NCBI RefSeq assembly: GCF_015234135.1
Contig: NZ_JADGIK010000002.1
Location: 124,001-188,000 of the forward strand
DNA length: 64,000 bases
From: Faecalibacter rhinopitheci
GTDB lineage: Bacteria; Bacteroidota; Bacteroidia; Flavobacteriales; Weeksellaceae
Reading direction: 5' to 3'
Numbering within the stretch: position 1 is the first letter of the stretch; every line of letters starts with the position of its first letter. The position numbers and the translations under genes are program-made. Shown one piece after another: positions 52,173-62,087 of this stretch. The notes beneath the pieces are model-generated. The model was not told where the DNA came from, searched no databases, and was given only the letters and a program-made list of their open reading frames with translations.

Positions 52173-53672
52173 TTAATATTTTTTTATAATTTCATTTACT
52201 TGTGTAAACTCATTATCTACTTGATTATCATATTTTTTTGTTAAATAAGAAACTAAAATAATGGATAAAAAAGAACTTATAAATCCAGGTATTATTTCAT
52301 ACCATTCTTTGAAAGGGTGTTCTATATAAACCCAAGTAAGAACCACTGCAGCACCAACAATCATTCCAACTAATGCGCCTTGCCATGTTGTCTTTTTCCA
52401 AAGTAATGAAAGCAGAATTAGAGGTCCAAACGCAGCTCCAAATCCAGCCCAAGCATTTCCTACTAAATTAAGAATTGAATCTTTAGGAGTAAGCGATAAA
52501 AGTAATGATATAACTGCCACCACTAATACTGAAATTCTACTTGCAACTAATAATTCCTTTGGGGTAGCTTTTTTATGAAGAAAAGCCTTATAAATATCTT
52601 CAGTTAATGAACTTGATGTTACTAATAGCTGAGAGGAAATAGTACTCATTACCGCAGCTAAAATTGCAGACATTAAAAAACCTGCAATAAGTGGATGGAA
52701 TAAAATACGAGAAAAGTAAATAAATATTGTTTCAGATTCCGTTTTTGACATGTCAAAAACAGCCATTGATTGTGGATCAAATTTTAATAAATAAGCAATT
52801 CCCACTAACCCAACTAACAATGCTCCACCAACTGTAAATATCATCCATGTAATTCCTATCTTTCTTGCTTTTCTTAATTCAGAAACTTGTCCAATAGCCA
52901 TAAAACGAACTAAAATATGAGGTTGTCCAAAATAACCCAAGCCCCAAGCAAGTAAAGAAAAAATGCCTACTGTTGTTGTTCCTGTAAACAAGTCTAAATA
53001 ATTTGGACCTTTAGACTGTATAATATTAAAGGTTTCTCCTACTCCGCCAATTTCTATGATTGCTACAATTGGTACAATAACCAATGCTAGAACCATTATA
53101 GTTCCTTGCACAAAATCCGTTAAAGAAACTGCTAAAAAACCTCCTAAAAAAGTATACACTACCACCACAAAGCTGGTTAATAACAATCCTGTCATATAAT
53201 TTAACCCAAAAGCAGACTCAAATAATTTACCACCAGCAACCATTCCGGAAGAAGTATATAATGTAAAGAAAATTAAAATTAGTAAGGATGACACAATTTT
53301 TAATAAATGTGTTTTATCCTTAAATCTGTTTTCAAAAAAAACTGGTAATGTAATGGAGTTTCCTGCTATTTCTGTATAAACCCTTAAACGTGGAGCAACG
53401 ATTAAATAATTAACATACGCTCCAAAAGTAAGTCCAATAGCTATCCAAGAAGCTGATAAACCTGTCATATACATTGCACCTGGTAATCCCATCAGAAGCC
53501 ATCCACTCATATCTGCAGCACCGGCAGATAATGCAGTAACTGCAGCTCCCATTTTGCGTCCTCCAATCAAAAATTCATCTGAATTAGAATTAGATTTTTT
53601 AAAAGAATAAACTCCAATACCAATCATCAAAGCAAGATAAAATCCTATTGAAATTATTTCGTAAATATCCAT
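52173..53672 (-). CDS. putP: Sodium/solute symporter, PutP-type (proline)
   Basis: A 499-residue member of the SSS family with about 13 membrane segments. The start MDIYEIISIGFYLALMIGIGVYSFKK, the Na-binding stretch ALSAGAADMSGWLLMGLPGAMY (about 47-68), GGLGYFGQPHILVRFMA-like WGLGYFGQPHILVRFMAI, and MSAILAAVMSTISSQLLVTSSSLTEDIY match proline permeases closely. It is expected to import proline with Na+. It is monocistronic and divergent from the thioredoxin-domain gene. Confidence 0.93.
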   Translation of the reverse strand: MDIYEIISIGFYLALMIGIGVYSFKKSNSNSDEFLIGGRKMGAAVTALSAGAADMSGWLLMGLPGAMYMTGLSASWIAIGLTFGAYVNYLIVAPRLRVYTEIAGNSITLPVFFENRFKDKTHLLKIVSSLLILIFFTLYTSSGMVAGGKLFESAFGLNYMTGLLLTSFVVVVYTFLGGFLAVSLTDFVQGTIMVLALVIVPIVAIIEIGGVGETFNIIQSKGPNYLDLFTGTTTVGIFSLLAWGLGYFGQPHILVRFMAIGQVSELRKARKIGITWMIFTVGGALLVGLVGIAYLLKFDPQSMAVFDMSKTESETIFIYFSRILFHPLIAGFLMSAILAAVMSTISSQLLVTSSSLTEDIYKAFLHKKATPKELLVASRISVLVVAVISLLLSLTPKDSILNLVGNAWAGFGAAFGPLILLSLLWKKTTWQGALVGMIVGAAVVLTWVYIEHPFKEWYEIIPGFISSFLSIILVSYLTKKYDNQVDNEFTQVNEIIKKY

Positions 53673-53750
53673 TTATTGTAGCTTAATTTAATCGAAGATA
53701 AACTTTTTCATTTATTCTAATTGTCCGAACTTTAAATATTATATTTTTTT

Positions 53751-55757
53751 ATGATGAATTTTCAACAAAACAACCTTAAATCAACGAGTAGTCCATATTT
53801 AAAACAACATGAAAATAATCCAGTTTGGTGGCAAAGTTGGAGTGATGAAGTGTTAGAGTATGCACAAAAAGTAAATAAACCATTACTTATATCTATTGGT
53901 TATTCCGCATGCCATTGGTGTCATGTTATGGAACATCAATCATTTGAAAACGCAGATGTGGCTAATATAATGAACGATAATTTTATCTGTATCAAAATTG
54001 ATCGTGAAGAACGTCCAGATTTAGATGCACTTTATATGAACGTTGTACAAATCATTCATCAATCGGGAGGTTGGCCACTAAATGTATTTGCCTTACCAGA
54101 TGGGCGTCCCTTTTATGGAGGAACTTATTTTCCGCAACATCAATGGTTGGAATTATTGGATAATATCCAATCAATGTATCATCACAATTATTCTAAAGCA
54201 CTCGAATATGTTCATTCAATTGCTGATGGATTAACAAAAATGGAAACAATTGAATTGAAATCTGAACAAAAATTATCTAAAGACAAAATTCAAGAAACAT
54301 TTGATTTCTGGAAACAACAATTTGATGATGAATGGGGAGGATTTAATCGAGCGCCGAAATTCATGTTACCGAACTGTTGGGAATCGATTCTTCGTTATGG
54401 TGTGCAAACCAAAGATGAGGATTTATTGATTCAAACAAAAATCACGTTAGACCGGATGGCCTTTGGTGGAATTTACGATCAATTAAAAGGTGGATTTGCG
54501 CGTTATTCAGTTGATCCGTATTGGAAAGTTCCTCATTTCGAGAAAATGCTCTACGATAATGGGCAACTACTTTCTTTGTATGCCAACGCGTATAAAGTTT
54601 ACGGAGAAAAAGAGTATAAAACAGTAATAGAAGAAACAATTCATTGGTTAAAAGATGAAATGCTTTCTCCTAAAAATACTTTTTATGCAGCCATTGATGC
54701 AGATTCACAAGGCGAAGAAGGTAAGTATTATGTATGGAATTCTTCAGAACTAAAAGAAATTTTAGGTGATGAATTCGATTTTTTCAAAGCATATTATAAT
54801 GTTGGTGGATTTGGCGAATGGGAACATGGTAACAATATCTTAATGCGACTAATAGATGATGAAGATTTCTGTGAAAAAAACCAATTTACATTAGATGAAT
54901 TAGCTATTCAACGAAAAAAATGGAAAGAAACACTTAACAAAATTCGTGAACAGCGCATTAAACCTCATCGCGATGAAAAAGTTTTAACCTCTTGGAATGC
55001 TTTAACCATAAAAGGATTATGCGATGCTTATCAAGCAGTAGGAAATGAAGAATATTTAAAACTAGCTAAAAATGCAATAGAATTTATTTTGGATACACAA
55101 TGGGATGGTGAAACATTGTACCGTAATTATAAAGATGGTCAAACTACAATTCCCGGATTTTTGGATGATTATGCATTATTAATTGAAACTTTAATCAAGT
55201 TATTCGAAACAACATCTAGTCAAAAGTATTTAGAAGAAGCGCAAGTCGTTACAGAACAGGTTTTTAATCAATTTTATAACCATAAAAATAAAATGTTTGC
55301 CTATAAATCCCATTACGATACGCCATTAGTTAATGAAACATTTGAAATTTATGATAATGTGATCTCATCATCTAATTCCATTATGGCAAATAATTTATTT
55401 AAATTAGGAAAAATCTTAAACCAGGAACATTACATCTACCAAGCCCAACAAATGCTTTATAACGTTGAAGAAAAAATTCACGATTATCCAAATGGATTTG
55501 CTAATTGGATACAATTATATTTGAATTTTAGTCACGATTACAAAGAAATTGTTATTATTGGTGATGATGCTAAAGAATATTTAAATCAATTAAATTTATA
55601 CTACATTCCAAATGCTATTTTTGTTGCCAGCAAAACAGAAAGTTTAGAAATCACGAAAAACCGTTGGACAGAAGGTAAAACGGGAATTCATATTTGTGAA
55701 AATTATGCTTGTATGATGCCCGTTTATGAAATAGAAAAAGCAATTGAAATGATATAA
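53751..55757 (+). CDS. Thioredoxin domain-containing protein (DUF255, YyaL/SSP411 family)
   Basis: A 668-residue cytoplasmic protein: N-terminal thioredoxin-like domain (about 1-165) with Cys-His-Trp-Cys in GYSACHWCHVMEHQSF, then an alpha/alpha-toroid with glycosidase-like fold (about 200-668; DQLKGGFARYSVDPYWKVPHFEKMLYDNGQLL; AIDADSQGEEGKYYVW; HRDEKVLTSWNALTIKGL). Length and motifs match the YyaL/spermatogenesis-associated 20 family, whose biochemical role is unsettled. The start may be the second Met (53754). It ends 2 nt before tag. Confidence 0.9.
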   Translation: MMNFQQNNLKSTSSPYLKQHENNPVWWQSWSDEVLEYAQKVNKPLLISIGYSACHWCHVMEHQSFENADVANIMNDNFICIKIDREERPDLDALYMNVVQIIHQSGGWPLNVFALPDGRPFYGGTYFPQHQWLELLDNIQSMYHHNYSKALEYVHSIADGLTKMETIELKSEQKLSKDKIQETFDFWKQQFDDEWGGFNRAPKFMLPNCWESILRYGVQTKDEDLLIQTKITLDRMAFGGIYDQLKGGFARYSVDPYWKVPHFEKMLYDNGQLLSLYANAYKVYGEKEYKTVIEETIHWLKDEMLSPKNTFYAAIDADSQGEEGKYYVWNSSELKEILGDEFDFFKAYYNVGGFGEWEHGNNILMRLIDDEDFCEKNQFTLDELAIQRKKWKETLNKIREQRIKPHRDEKVLTSWNALTIKGLCDAYQAVGNEEYLKLAKNAIEFILDTQWDGETLYRNYKDGQTTIPGFLDDYALLIETLIKLFETTSSQKYLEEAQVVTEQVFNQFYNHKNKMFAYKSHYDTPLVNETFEIYDNVISSSNSIMANNLFKLGKILNQEHYIYQAQQMLYNVEEKIHDYPNGFANWIQLYLNFSHDYKEIVIIGDDAKEYLNQLNLYYIPNAIFVASKTESLEITKNRWTEGKTGIHICENYACMMPVYEIEKAIEMI

Positions 55758-55759
55758 CC

Positions 55760-56320
55760 ATGGAAAAACAAAGATGTTTTTGGGTCACAAACGATCAAAT
55801 TTATATTGATTACCACGATAACGAGTGGGGAAAACCAGTTTTTGATGATGAAACTTTATTTGAATTTTTAATTCTGGAAAGTTTCCAAGCAGGATTAAGT
55901 TGGTTAACCATTTTAAAGCGTCGCGAAAATTTCAGACAAGCATTTGATCATTTTGATGTGCAAAAAGTGGCTGACTATACCAACGAAAAAGTGGATGAAT
56001 TACTACAAAATGACAGCATTATACGTCACCGTGGAAAAATTGAAGCTGCAATTTCTAATGCTAAGCTATTTATAGAAATTCAAAATAAATATGGCTCATT
56101 TTCAAAATTTATATGGAGATATGTGAATAATCAACCAATCGTTAGTCATTATAAAATGAAAAAAGAAGTGCCTGCAACTACTCCACTTTCCGATCAAATT
56201 GCTAAAGATTTAAAAAAAATAGGCTTTAAATTTTTTGGATCAACAACAATATATGCTTTTTTACAGGCAATTGGAATAGTAAACGACCATACAGTAAATT
56301 GTTTTTGTCATAATGGTTAA
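55760..56320 (+). CDS. tag: DNA-3-methyladenine glycosylase I
   Basis: Base-excision repair enzyme removing 3-methyladenine. The 186 residues have the start MEKQRCFWVTNDQIYIDYHDNEWG with a zinc Cys (Cys6) and His, ESFQAGLSWLTILKRRENFRQAFDHFD with the conserved catalytic-pocket Glu, and the C-terminal GIVNDHTVNCFCH with the remaining zinc ligands. It follows the thioredoxin-domain gene by 2 nt. Confidence 0.96.
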   Translation: MEKQRCFWVTNDQIYIDYHDNEWGKPVFDDETLFEFLILESFQAGLSWLTILKRRENFRQAFDHFDVQKVADYTNEKVDELLQNDSIIRHRGKIEAAISNAKLFIEIQNKYGSFSKFIWRYVNNQPIVSHYKMKKEVPATTPLSDQIAKDLKKIGFKFFGSTTIYAFLQAIGIVNDHTVNCFCHNG

Positions 56321-56382
56321 AGTTTAAATTCGCTATTTTATTATCGATTGAACTTTATCATATTTGCACAAATTACAACAAG

Positions 56383-57273
56383 ATGAAAATATCATTGCAG
56401 AATTGGATTATTTTGGGAATACTTGCATTAACCTGGGGTAGTTCTTTTATCTTAATAAAACAAGGACTAGTTTCCTTTACACCATATCAAGTGGGTTCAT
56501 TACGCCTTTGTTTTGCTGGAGGAATTCTAGCTATTTGGGGAATTCCTAATTTAATCAAATTACCTCGTAAAATAATTCCGTATGTTGCTCTGGCAGGATT
56601 TACTGGTAATTTTGTTCCTATGTTTTTATTTCCCATTGCACAAACTAAGGTATCTAGTTCTATGGCTGGGATATTAGATTCACTAGTTCCATTATTTATA
56701 TTACTTTTTGGTGCTACAATTTTTAAGGTAAAAGGAACACAAAATCAAATATTAGGTGCTGTTATTGGATTTGTTGGAGCAGTTATTTTAATTGGAAGCG
56801 ATGGATTAACAGGTGAAAATAGTTTTTGGCATTGTATGATTATTGTTTTTGCAACTGCCTTATATGGATTAAACAGTTTAATATTAACAAAATATCTTAA
56901 CGACATTCCTTCTTTTCAGTTATCTTCCTCTTTGTTTACTATTTGGCTACTTCCCTCAATTTTAATTTTATTATTTTCAGGATTTCCTACAGAATTTATT
57001 GGATCTTCTGAACAATGGCAAAGCTTGGGATATATCGCGATTTTAGGTTTAGTTGGTACAGCAACAGCTATGATTTTATATTATAAACTTATTCAATCCA
57101 CTGGACCCATTTTCTCATCAATGGTAACATACTTAATGCCTATTGTATCTGTATTCTGGGGATTTATAGTAGGCGAAAAAATTACCTGGTTGCATATTGT
57201 AGGCTTTTTACTGATTTTATCAGGCGTCTATTTGACTCAAAAACCAGATAAAAATAAAATAGAAATACAATAA
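56383..57273 (+). CDS. EamA/DMT family transporter
   Basis: A 296-residue integral membrane protein with ten membrane segments in two EamA halves: ILGILALTWGSSFILIKQGL at the start of the first, and GLVGTATAMILYYKLIQSTGPIFSSMVTYLMPIVSVFWGF in the second. Family members export amino acids or other metabolites; the substrate is unknown. It is 62 nt after tag and not obviously in its operon. Confidence 0.92.
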   Translation: MKISLQNWIILGILALTWGSSFILIKQGLVSFTPYQVGSLRLCFAGGILAIWGIPNLIKLPRKIIPYVALAGFTGNFVPMFLFPIAQTKVSSSMAGILDSLVPLFILLFGATIFKVKGTQNQILGAVIGFVGAVILIGSDGLTGENSFWHCMIIVFATALYGLNSLILTKYLNDIPSFQLSSSLFTIWLLPSILILLFSGFPTEFIGSSEQWQSLGYIAILGLVGTATAMILYYKLIQSTGPIFSSMVTYLMPIVSVFWGFIVGEKITWLHIVGFLLILSGVYLTQKPDKNKIEIQ

Positions 57274-57345
57274 ATCATTATAAATAGTTTATTTTAGTCC
57301 TTAATTAACACAAATTCATTACTATAATTGAATAAAAGGACTAAA

Positions 57346-59735
57346 ATGAATTATCTTAAAAACACACTAAAAACGTTCATCTATTCTTTATTTTTATTTA
57401 ATTTTAATACCGCAAATGCTCAATTTGATAGTATTGAAATTAATAAATTAACTACACAATTTAAAGATTTAATTTCTGTTAATCATAATCAAATCTTACA
57501 GCCTAAAATTGATGGATATACAATAAAATTAATTGGTTCTGACAACAAATCTACAATTGATTTAAACGGAAATATACATCAACCTCTAATTCATAAAAAA
57601 GTCAATCTACTTTTTAAAGCAACACGAAATTCAGATTCTTGCGAAGCTGAAATTCCAGTAAAAAATATTCTAGTTACTGGTAAATACACTGATCAAGGTC
57701 AGAATCAAAAACCTTTTGTTATTCCTTCATTACGGGAATGGCATGGAGAATTAGGGGAATTTAAATTAAATTCTCGTTCGAGGATAATTATCAATTCTTC
57801 TAATCCAAATTTTTCAGAAGCTGCTTATTTACTAAAAGAAGATTTAAAAAAGCAATTTGGTTATAATGTAGAAGTTGTAATCAATAAAAAACCTAAGAAG
57901 GGTGATATTATAATAGAAAATTCAATAGCTAATGAATTAGGTGAGGAAGGATATGCAATAAAAATTAAGGATTACGCTCAATTAGAAGCTCCTGCATATA
58001 GTGGAATTGTCTTTGCAACGAGAACCATTTTACAGATTTTAGACCAATCTACAGATAAGATGTCACTCCCAAAAGGAGAAATAAGAGATTATCCTACTTA
58101 CGAGGTTAGAGCTATGATGCTAGATGTAGGAAGAAAATTTTTTACTATAGATTTTCTTAATGACTATGTTGAAATATTATCTTATTATAAAATCTCAAAC
58201 TTTCAAATTCATTTAAATGATAATGCTTTTGATAAATATTTTGAATTTGATTGGGATAAAACTCCATCTGGATTTAGGTTACAAAATGACACTTATCCAG
58301 ATTTAGCCTCTAAAGATGGACATTATACTAAAAAACAATTTATTGATCTACAAAAGAAAGCTTTAAGATATGGAATAAAAATAATTCCTGAAATTGATGT
58401 TCCTGCTCATTCATTAGCTATCACGAAAATTTTCCCAGAAATAGCAAGTGATAAATACGGAAAAGATCATCTTGATTTGAATCATCCTAAAACTTACGAA
58501 GTTGTAAAAATATTTTTGATGAGTATACACAAGGTGAAAACCCCGTCTTTATAGGTGAAGAAGTGCACATTGGTACAGATGAATATGATAAAAAAGAAGC
58601 AGAAACATTTAGAAAATTTACCGATTTCTTAATTAAAATTGTTCAAAATAATGGCAAAAAAGTTAGAGCTTGGGGTGCTTTAACGCATGCAAATGGAGAT
58701 ACACCAGTTACTTCTAAAGATGTAACACTAAATATGTGGTATAATGGATATGCTGATCCTATTGAAATGAAAAAATTAGGTTACAAACAAATTTCTACAC
58801 CAGATGGATGGTTATATATTGTTCCTGCTGCTGGGTATTATTATGATTATTTGAATGTAAATAACATCTATAACAAATGGGAACCACGACATATTGGGAA
58901 TATAAGTTTTGAAAAAGGTGACCCTACCATTGTAGGTGGAATGTTTGCTATATGGAATGATATTGCTGGAAATGGAATTTCAGAAAAAGATGTACACAAT
59001 AGATCTTTTCCTGCGCTTCAAGTCTTAGCAGAAAAAATGTGGAATAGTGAGGAGCAATCCCTTTCCCTATTCGATTTTAATCAAAAGAAGTTAAGTGTAA
59101 CCGAAGCACCAGGACTAAATTTAAGAGGATATTATGGAGAATCTATTCAAAAATTAATGGATTATCATTTTGAAAATAATTTTATAAACTCTGTAAGCAA
59201 TAATAATTCTGGTATAGCGTATGAAAATATCGCATTTGTAAATGGGATTTCTGGACAAGGTATCACCTCTAACAATCAAGGTAAGATTACTTTTCCATTT
59301 GAAGAAATTGGGAATAGTTATACGGTATCATTTTGGGCTAAACCAGTTCATCCAAACGCATCACTAAATTTTAAATCTAAACATGCTATATTTTATATTA
59401 ATCCGAATGTTATTGGCTACTCACGAGAAGGTTATGATTATGAACTTTCAGAAAATACTTTGCAATCAAATTGGCATATGATCACAATTATTGGTAATAA
59501 AGAACAAACCTCTTTATTTATTAATGGTCAATTAATAAAGAAAATGGAAACTGAAAAAATCGTCCTTCCATATAAAGACAAAACAGATAAAGAAATAACA
59601 TACAACAAAGTCAAAACTCTAACTTTTCCATTACGAGATTTGATGATGAATAATTATATAATAGATGAATTTAAAGTATATAACATAGAATTTTCTAAAG
59701 ATGAAATTTTGAGTGAATATAATTTATATAAATAA
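57346..59735 (+). pseudogene. GH20 beta-N-acetylhexosaminidase, frameshifted
   Basis: Two reading frames together encode one exported GH20 enzyme. Frame one (57346-58554) has signal peptide ending NTANAQ, the GH20b-like domain, and the first part of the TIM barrel (MMLDVGRKFFTIDFLNDYVEILSYYKISNFQIHLND, IKIIPEIDVPAHSLAI, LDLNHPKTYEVVK). The other frame continues NIFDEYTQGENPVFIGEEVHIGTDE, carrying the catalytic Asp-Glu pair, then the barrel end and a LamG-like domain (about 59300-59730). Restoring one base in the A run 58506-58510 joins them. ATG at 57346 follows AAAAGGA. A sequencing error, a recent mutation or programmed slippage would all look the same. Confidence 0.88.
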
Positions 59736-59738
59736 CTA

Positions 59739-59772
59739 AAAATGCCCTTTATATGAAAGGGCATTTCTTTTT
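59739..59772. terminator. Bidirectional terminator
   Basis: An 11-bp stem (AAATGCCCTTT with AAAGGGCATTT) and a 5-nt loop between the convergent GH20 and SGNH-like genes. Confidence 0.85.
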
Positions 59773-60710
59773 TAATGCATTAAAATTTGTAAATCTCGAG
59801 CCAATTTTCTCGTAAATTCGTCTGCACCTTTATCGTTTAAATGCGTTGTATTGTAAAACCATTTTTGTTGATAACTGATCGAATCCTTTGAATAATCTAA
59901 CAATGGTAAATCATATTGCTTTAAAGTTTTTTTATATCGTTCCACAATTTCATTCCGATTCAACATATAATCTTGTCCTTTATAAAATTCTGGCGCAATC
60001 GTAAAAATCAATTGAATATTTTCTTGCTGACAACGTTTTATTAAGTTTTCAATCAAAGGATAAACATCGGCATCAAACTCCGCATCTTTCGCTTTTAACG
60101 TTGCCCAATTTACATTCCATTTTCGGTTATAGGATTTGAAGCCTTTTTGACGAAAATATCCATTTTTATCTACAGTTTCTTTCTCCGCTTTTTTGATTTC
60201 ATCTTGCCAATACTTTCGATCTTCGTAGCGATAAAACGGAATCAAATAATCTTTCCAGTCTGCATTTTCATATTCCTTTAAATAAGTATATAGTTTATAA
60301 TTCCATAACATAAACGGAACATATTGATTGGGTTGAAATACTTCATCGATGTGCGAAAAAGAAAAAGTATCTAAATTCCAAACAATTGTTTTGGGATGAG
60401 GATTATTATCCAAATATTTCAGAAAACGATAATATTGCATCTTAAATTTACTTCCGTTTAGTCCTAAATTATGCGTTTTCATATGTAATGAATCTTCTAA
60501 AATTTGAGGATTGATATGAATCATCGCACGAGAAGAACCGAATACAGCTAAATCTACATCAATTTTTCCTTGATTAACACGATTCCATTCTTGCACTTCG
60601 CCACTAAACAATGCTTTCTCTTTTAATGAATTCGAGTAAATTAAATCTCCGAATCCAGTTAAAAAATAAATGGCCACCAATGTGACCAGTATATATTTAA
60701 TGAATTTCAT
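59772..60710 (-). CDS. Membrane-anchored SGNH-hydrolase-like protein
   Basis: A 312-residue protein with one N-terminal membrane segment (about 4-21) and an extracytoplasmic domain of SGNH/GDSL character: AVFGSSRAMIHINPQIL (Gly-Ser-Ser at 58-60, block I), NLGLNGSKF (block II-like), WNLDTFSFSH, and NTTHLNDKGADEF with a C-terminal His. DltD and AlgX-like O-acyl transfer proteins share this architecture. No acceptor polymer is indicated locally. It overlaps the GNAT gene by 1 nt (TAATG). Confidence 0.75.
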   Translation of the reverse strand: MKFIKYILVTLVAIYFLTGFGDLIYSNSLKEKALFSGEVQEWNRVNQGKIDVDLAVFGSSRAMIHINPQILEDSLHMKTHNLGLNGSKFKMQYYRFLKYLDNNPHPKTIVWNLDTFSFSHIDEVFQPNQYVPFMLWNYKLYTYLKEYENADWKDYLIPFYRYEDRKYWQDEIKKAEKETVDKNGYFRQKGFKSYNRKWNVNWATLKAKDAEFDADVYPLIENLIKRCQQENIQLIFTIAPEFYKGQDYMLNRNEIVERYKKTLKQYDLPLLDYSKDSISYQQKWFYNTTHLNDKGADEFTRKLARDLQILMH

Positions 60711-61165
60711 TATTTTCTCAACATTTCGATGTGGGGAATATCATCTTCTAAATACTCTTTAGAAACTTGTTCGAATTCGAAAGATTCATAGAATTTTTTC
60801 AGATACAATTGAGCAGAAATACGGATAGATGAAGTGAAGCATCTATTTTCGATAACTTGAATAGAATTGGCGATTAAATGTTTACCTAAACCTAAACCAC
60901 GGTGTTTCCCTCTACTAACCACACGACCAATAGATGGTTCGTTTTCGTAAGAAATTCCTTTCGGAACAATTCGCGAATAAGCCACTACTTCATCATTAAT
61001 TGTTGCCCAAAGATGACCACATTTCAAATCTTTTCCATCTGCATCTTGGTAAATACAGTCTTGTTCAATCACAAAAACTTCATTTCGTAATTGAATAATT
61101 TGATATAATTCTTTAGCCATTAATTCATCAAACAATTTATAATGCCAAACTACTTTTCCTTCCAT
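60710..61165 (-). CDS. GNAT acetyltransferase, ElaA-like
   Basis: A 151-residue acetyltransferase. It has the ElaA-type N-terminus (WHYKLFDELMAKELYQIIQLRNEVFVIEQDCIYQDADGKDLKCGHLWA) and the acetyl-CoA site VVSRGKHRGLGLGKHLI (about 84-100). The acceptor is unknown. Its start overlaps the SDR stop and its stop overlaps the SGNH start, each as TAATG. Confidence 0.92.
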   Translation of the reverse strand: MEGKVVWHYKLFDELMAKELYQIIQLRNEVFVIEQDCIYQDADGKDLKCGHLWATINDEVVAYSRIVPKGISYENEPSIGRVVSRGKHRGLGLGKHLIANSIQVIENRCFTSSIRISAQLYLKKFYESFEFEQVSKEYLEDDIPHIEMLRK

Positions 61166-61965
61166 TAATCTAACTTTGAATATTTCGCAATAATATTTTC
61201 AAACACCTTTTGTGGTAAAATACTTTTTAACGTCACCGAAAATTTTTGCATCGTTTTACCAATATAATAATGCGGTTTTGTATTTTTTTGATTCATGATT
61301 CCTTCAATTATCGGAATCAAATCTTCAGTTGGAGTTCCTTGCGCCACTTCGTGATCGATATCAGCCACCATTTCATCGTATTTCTTTTTGTAAAAAGACG
61401 ACACAAATGTTTTTACACGACCTTCTGCAATATTGGTTTTAATATCCCCAAAATTTAAAGTTGTAATCTCCACACCTGTATGACGATTTTCTAAACGGGC
61501 TGATTCAATTAATCGATCAATCATCGCTTTCGAAGCCGAATAATATCCTCTAAATGGTAATCCGTTGTTACTTGCAATGGAAGAAACATTTAAAATATGT
61601 CCATATTTCTGTGCACGCATGACCGGTAAAACTTCTTGCATTGTATAAATTGGACCATACACATTTACATTCAATAATTTTTCAATATCATTTTTAGAGG
61701 CATCTTCTACAGCCCCCAACATTCCTATCCCTGCATTGTTGATCAAAACATCAATACGATTATTTGTTTCTGCTAAAATCTGTTGAAAAGTACGTTCAAC
61801 ATTCTCTTTATCTGAAACATCCGTAGCTATATGCATAAATTTCTCTTGTCCTTTTTTTGAACGAGATAAACCATAAACTTGATGTCCTTTATCGTGAAAA
61901 TAATTGGCTAATGTTAATCCAACCCCAGAGGAAGATCCTGTTATAACAATAACTTTTGATTGCAT
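61165..61965 (-). CDS. Short-chain dehydrogenase/reductase
   Basis: A classical SDR of 266 residues: nucleotide-binding TGSSSGVG (9-16), NNAGIGMLG, catalytic Ser in VSSIASN and the Tyr-X3-Lys pair in YYSASKAM. The C-terminal part has a basic segment (SSFYKKKYDEMV) and a conserved GKTMQKFSVTLKSILPQKVFENII. Substrate unknown. First gene of a translationally coupled SDR-GNAT-SGNH operon. Confidence 0.93.
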   Translation of the reverse strand: MQSKVIVITGSSSGVGLTLANYFHDKGHQVYGLSRSKKGQEKFMHIATDVSDKENVERTFQQILAETNNRIDVLINNAGIGMLGAVEDASKNDIEKLLNVNVYGPIYTMQEVLPVMRAQKYGHILNVSSIASNNGLPFRGYYSASKAMIDRLIESARLENRHTGVEITTLNFGDIKTNIAEGRVKTFVSSFYKKKYDEMVADIDHEVAQGTPTEDLIPIIEGIMNQKNTKPHYYIGKTMQKFSVTLKSILPQKVFENIIAKYSKLD

Positions 61966-61984
61966 ATTGATGTAAAATTTTAAA

Positions 61985-61992
61985 CAAAACTA
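61985..61992 (-). promoter_or_regulatory. Putative -7 box for the SDR operon
   Basis: Minus-strand TAGTTTTG matches TAnnTTTG, 19 nt from the ATG. No TTG at normal spacing. Confidence 0.35.
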
Positions 61993-62028
61993 AGCAATAT
62001 CAAACAATTAATAAACGTGAAATATTTT

Positions 62029-62061
62029 TTTGAAAGGTTAAATGTATAATCTCTAAATTTG
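62029..62061 (+). promoter_or_regulatory. Promoter of the flippase-like gene
   Basis: TTTG (62029-62032), 21-nt spacer and TAAATTTG (62054-62061) match both Bacteroidota promoter elements. The predicted transcript start (about 62068) gives a 20-nt leader, which supports the TTG at 62088. A second TAATTTTG at 62067-62074 lacks a -33 partner. Confidence 0.75.
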
Positions 62062-62087
62062 CTGCTTAATTTTGAAGTGATCATACA

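Noticed and set aside
58563-59735. Second half of the GH20 region as an independent gene
   Set aside because: It begins inside the GH20 barrel at the catalytic HIGTDE and has no signal peptide; it is the continuation of the upstream frame after a frameshift.
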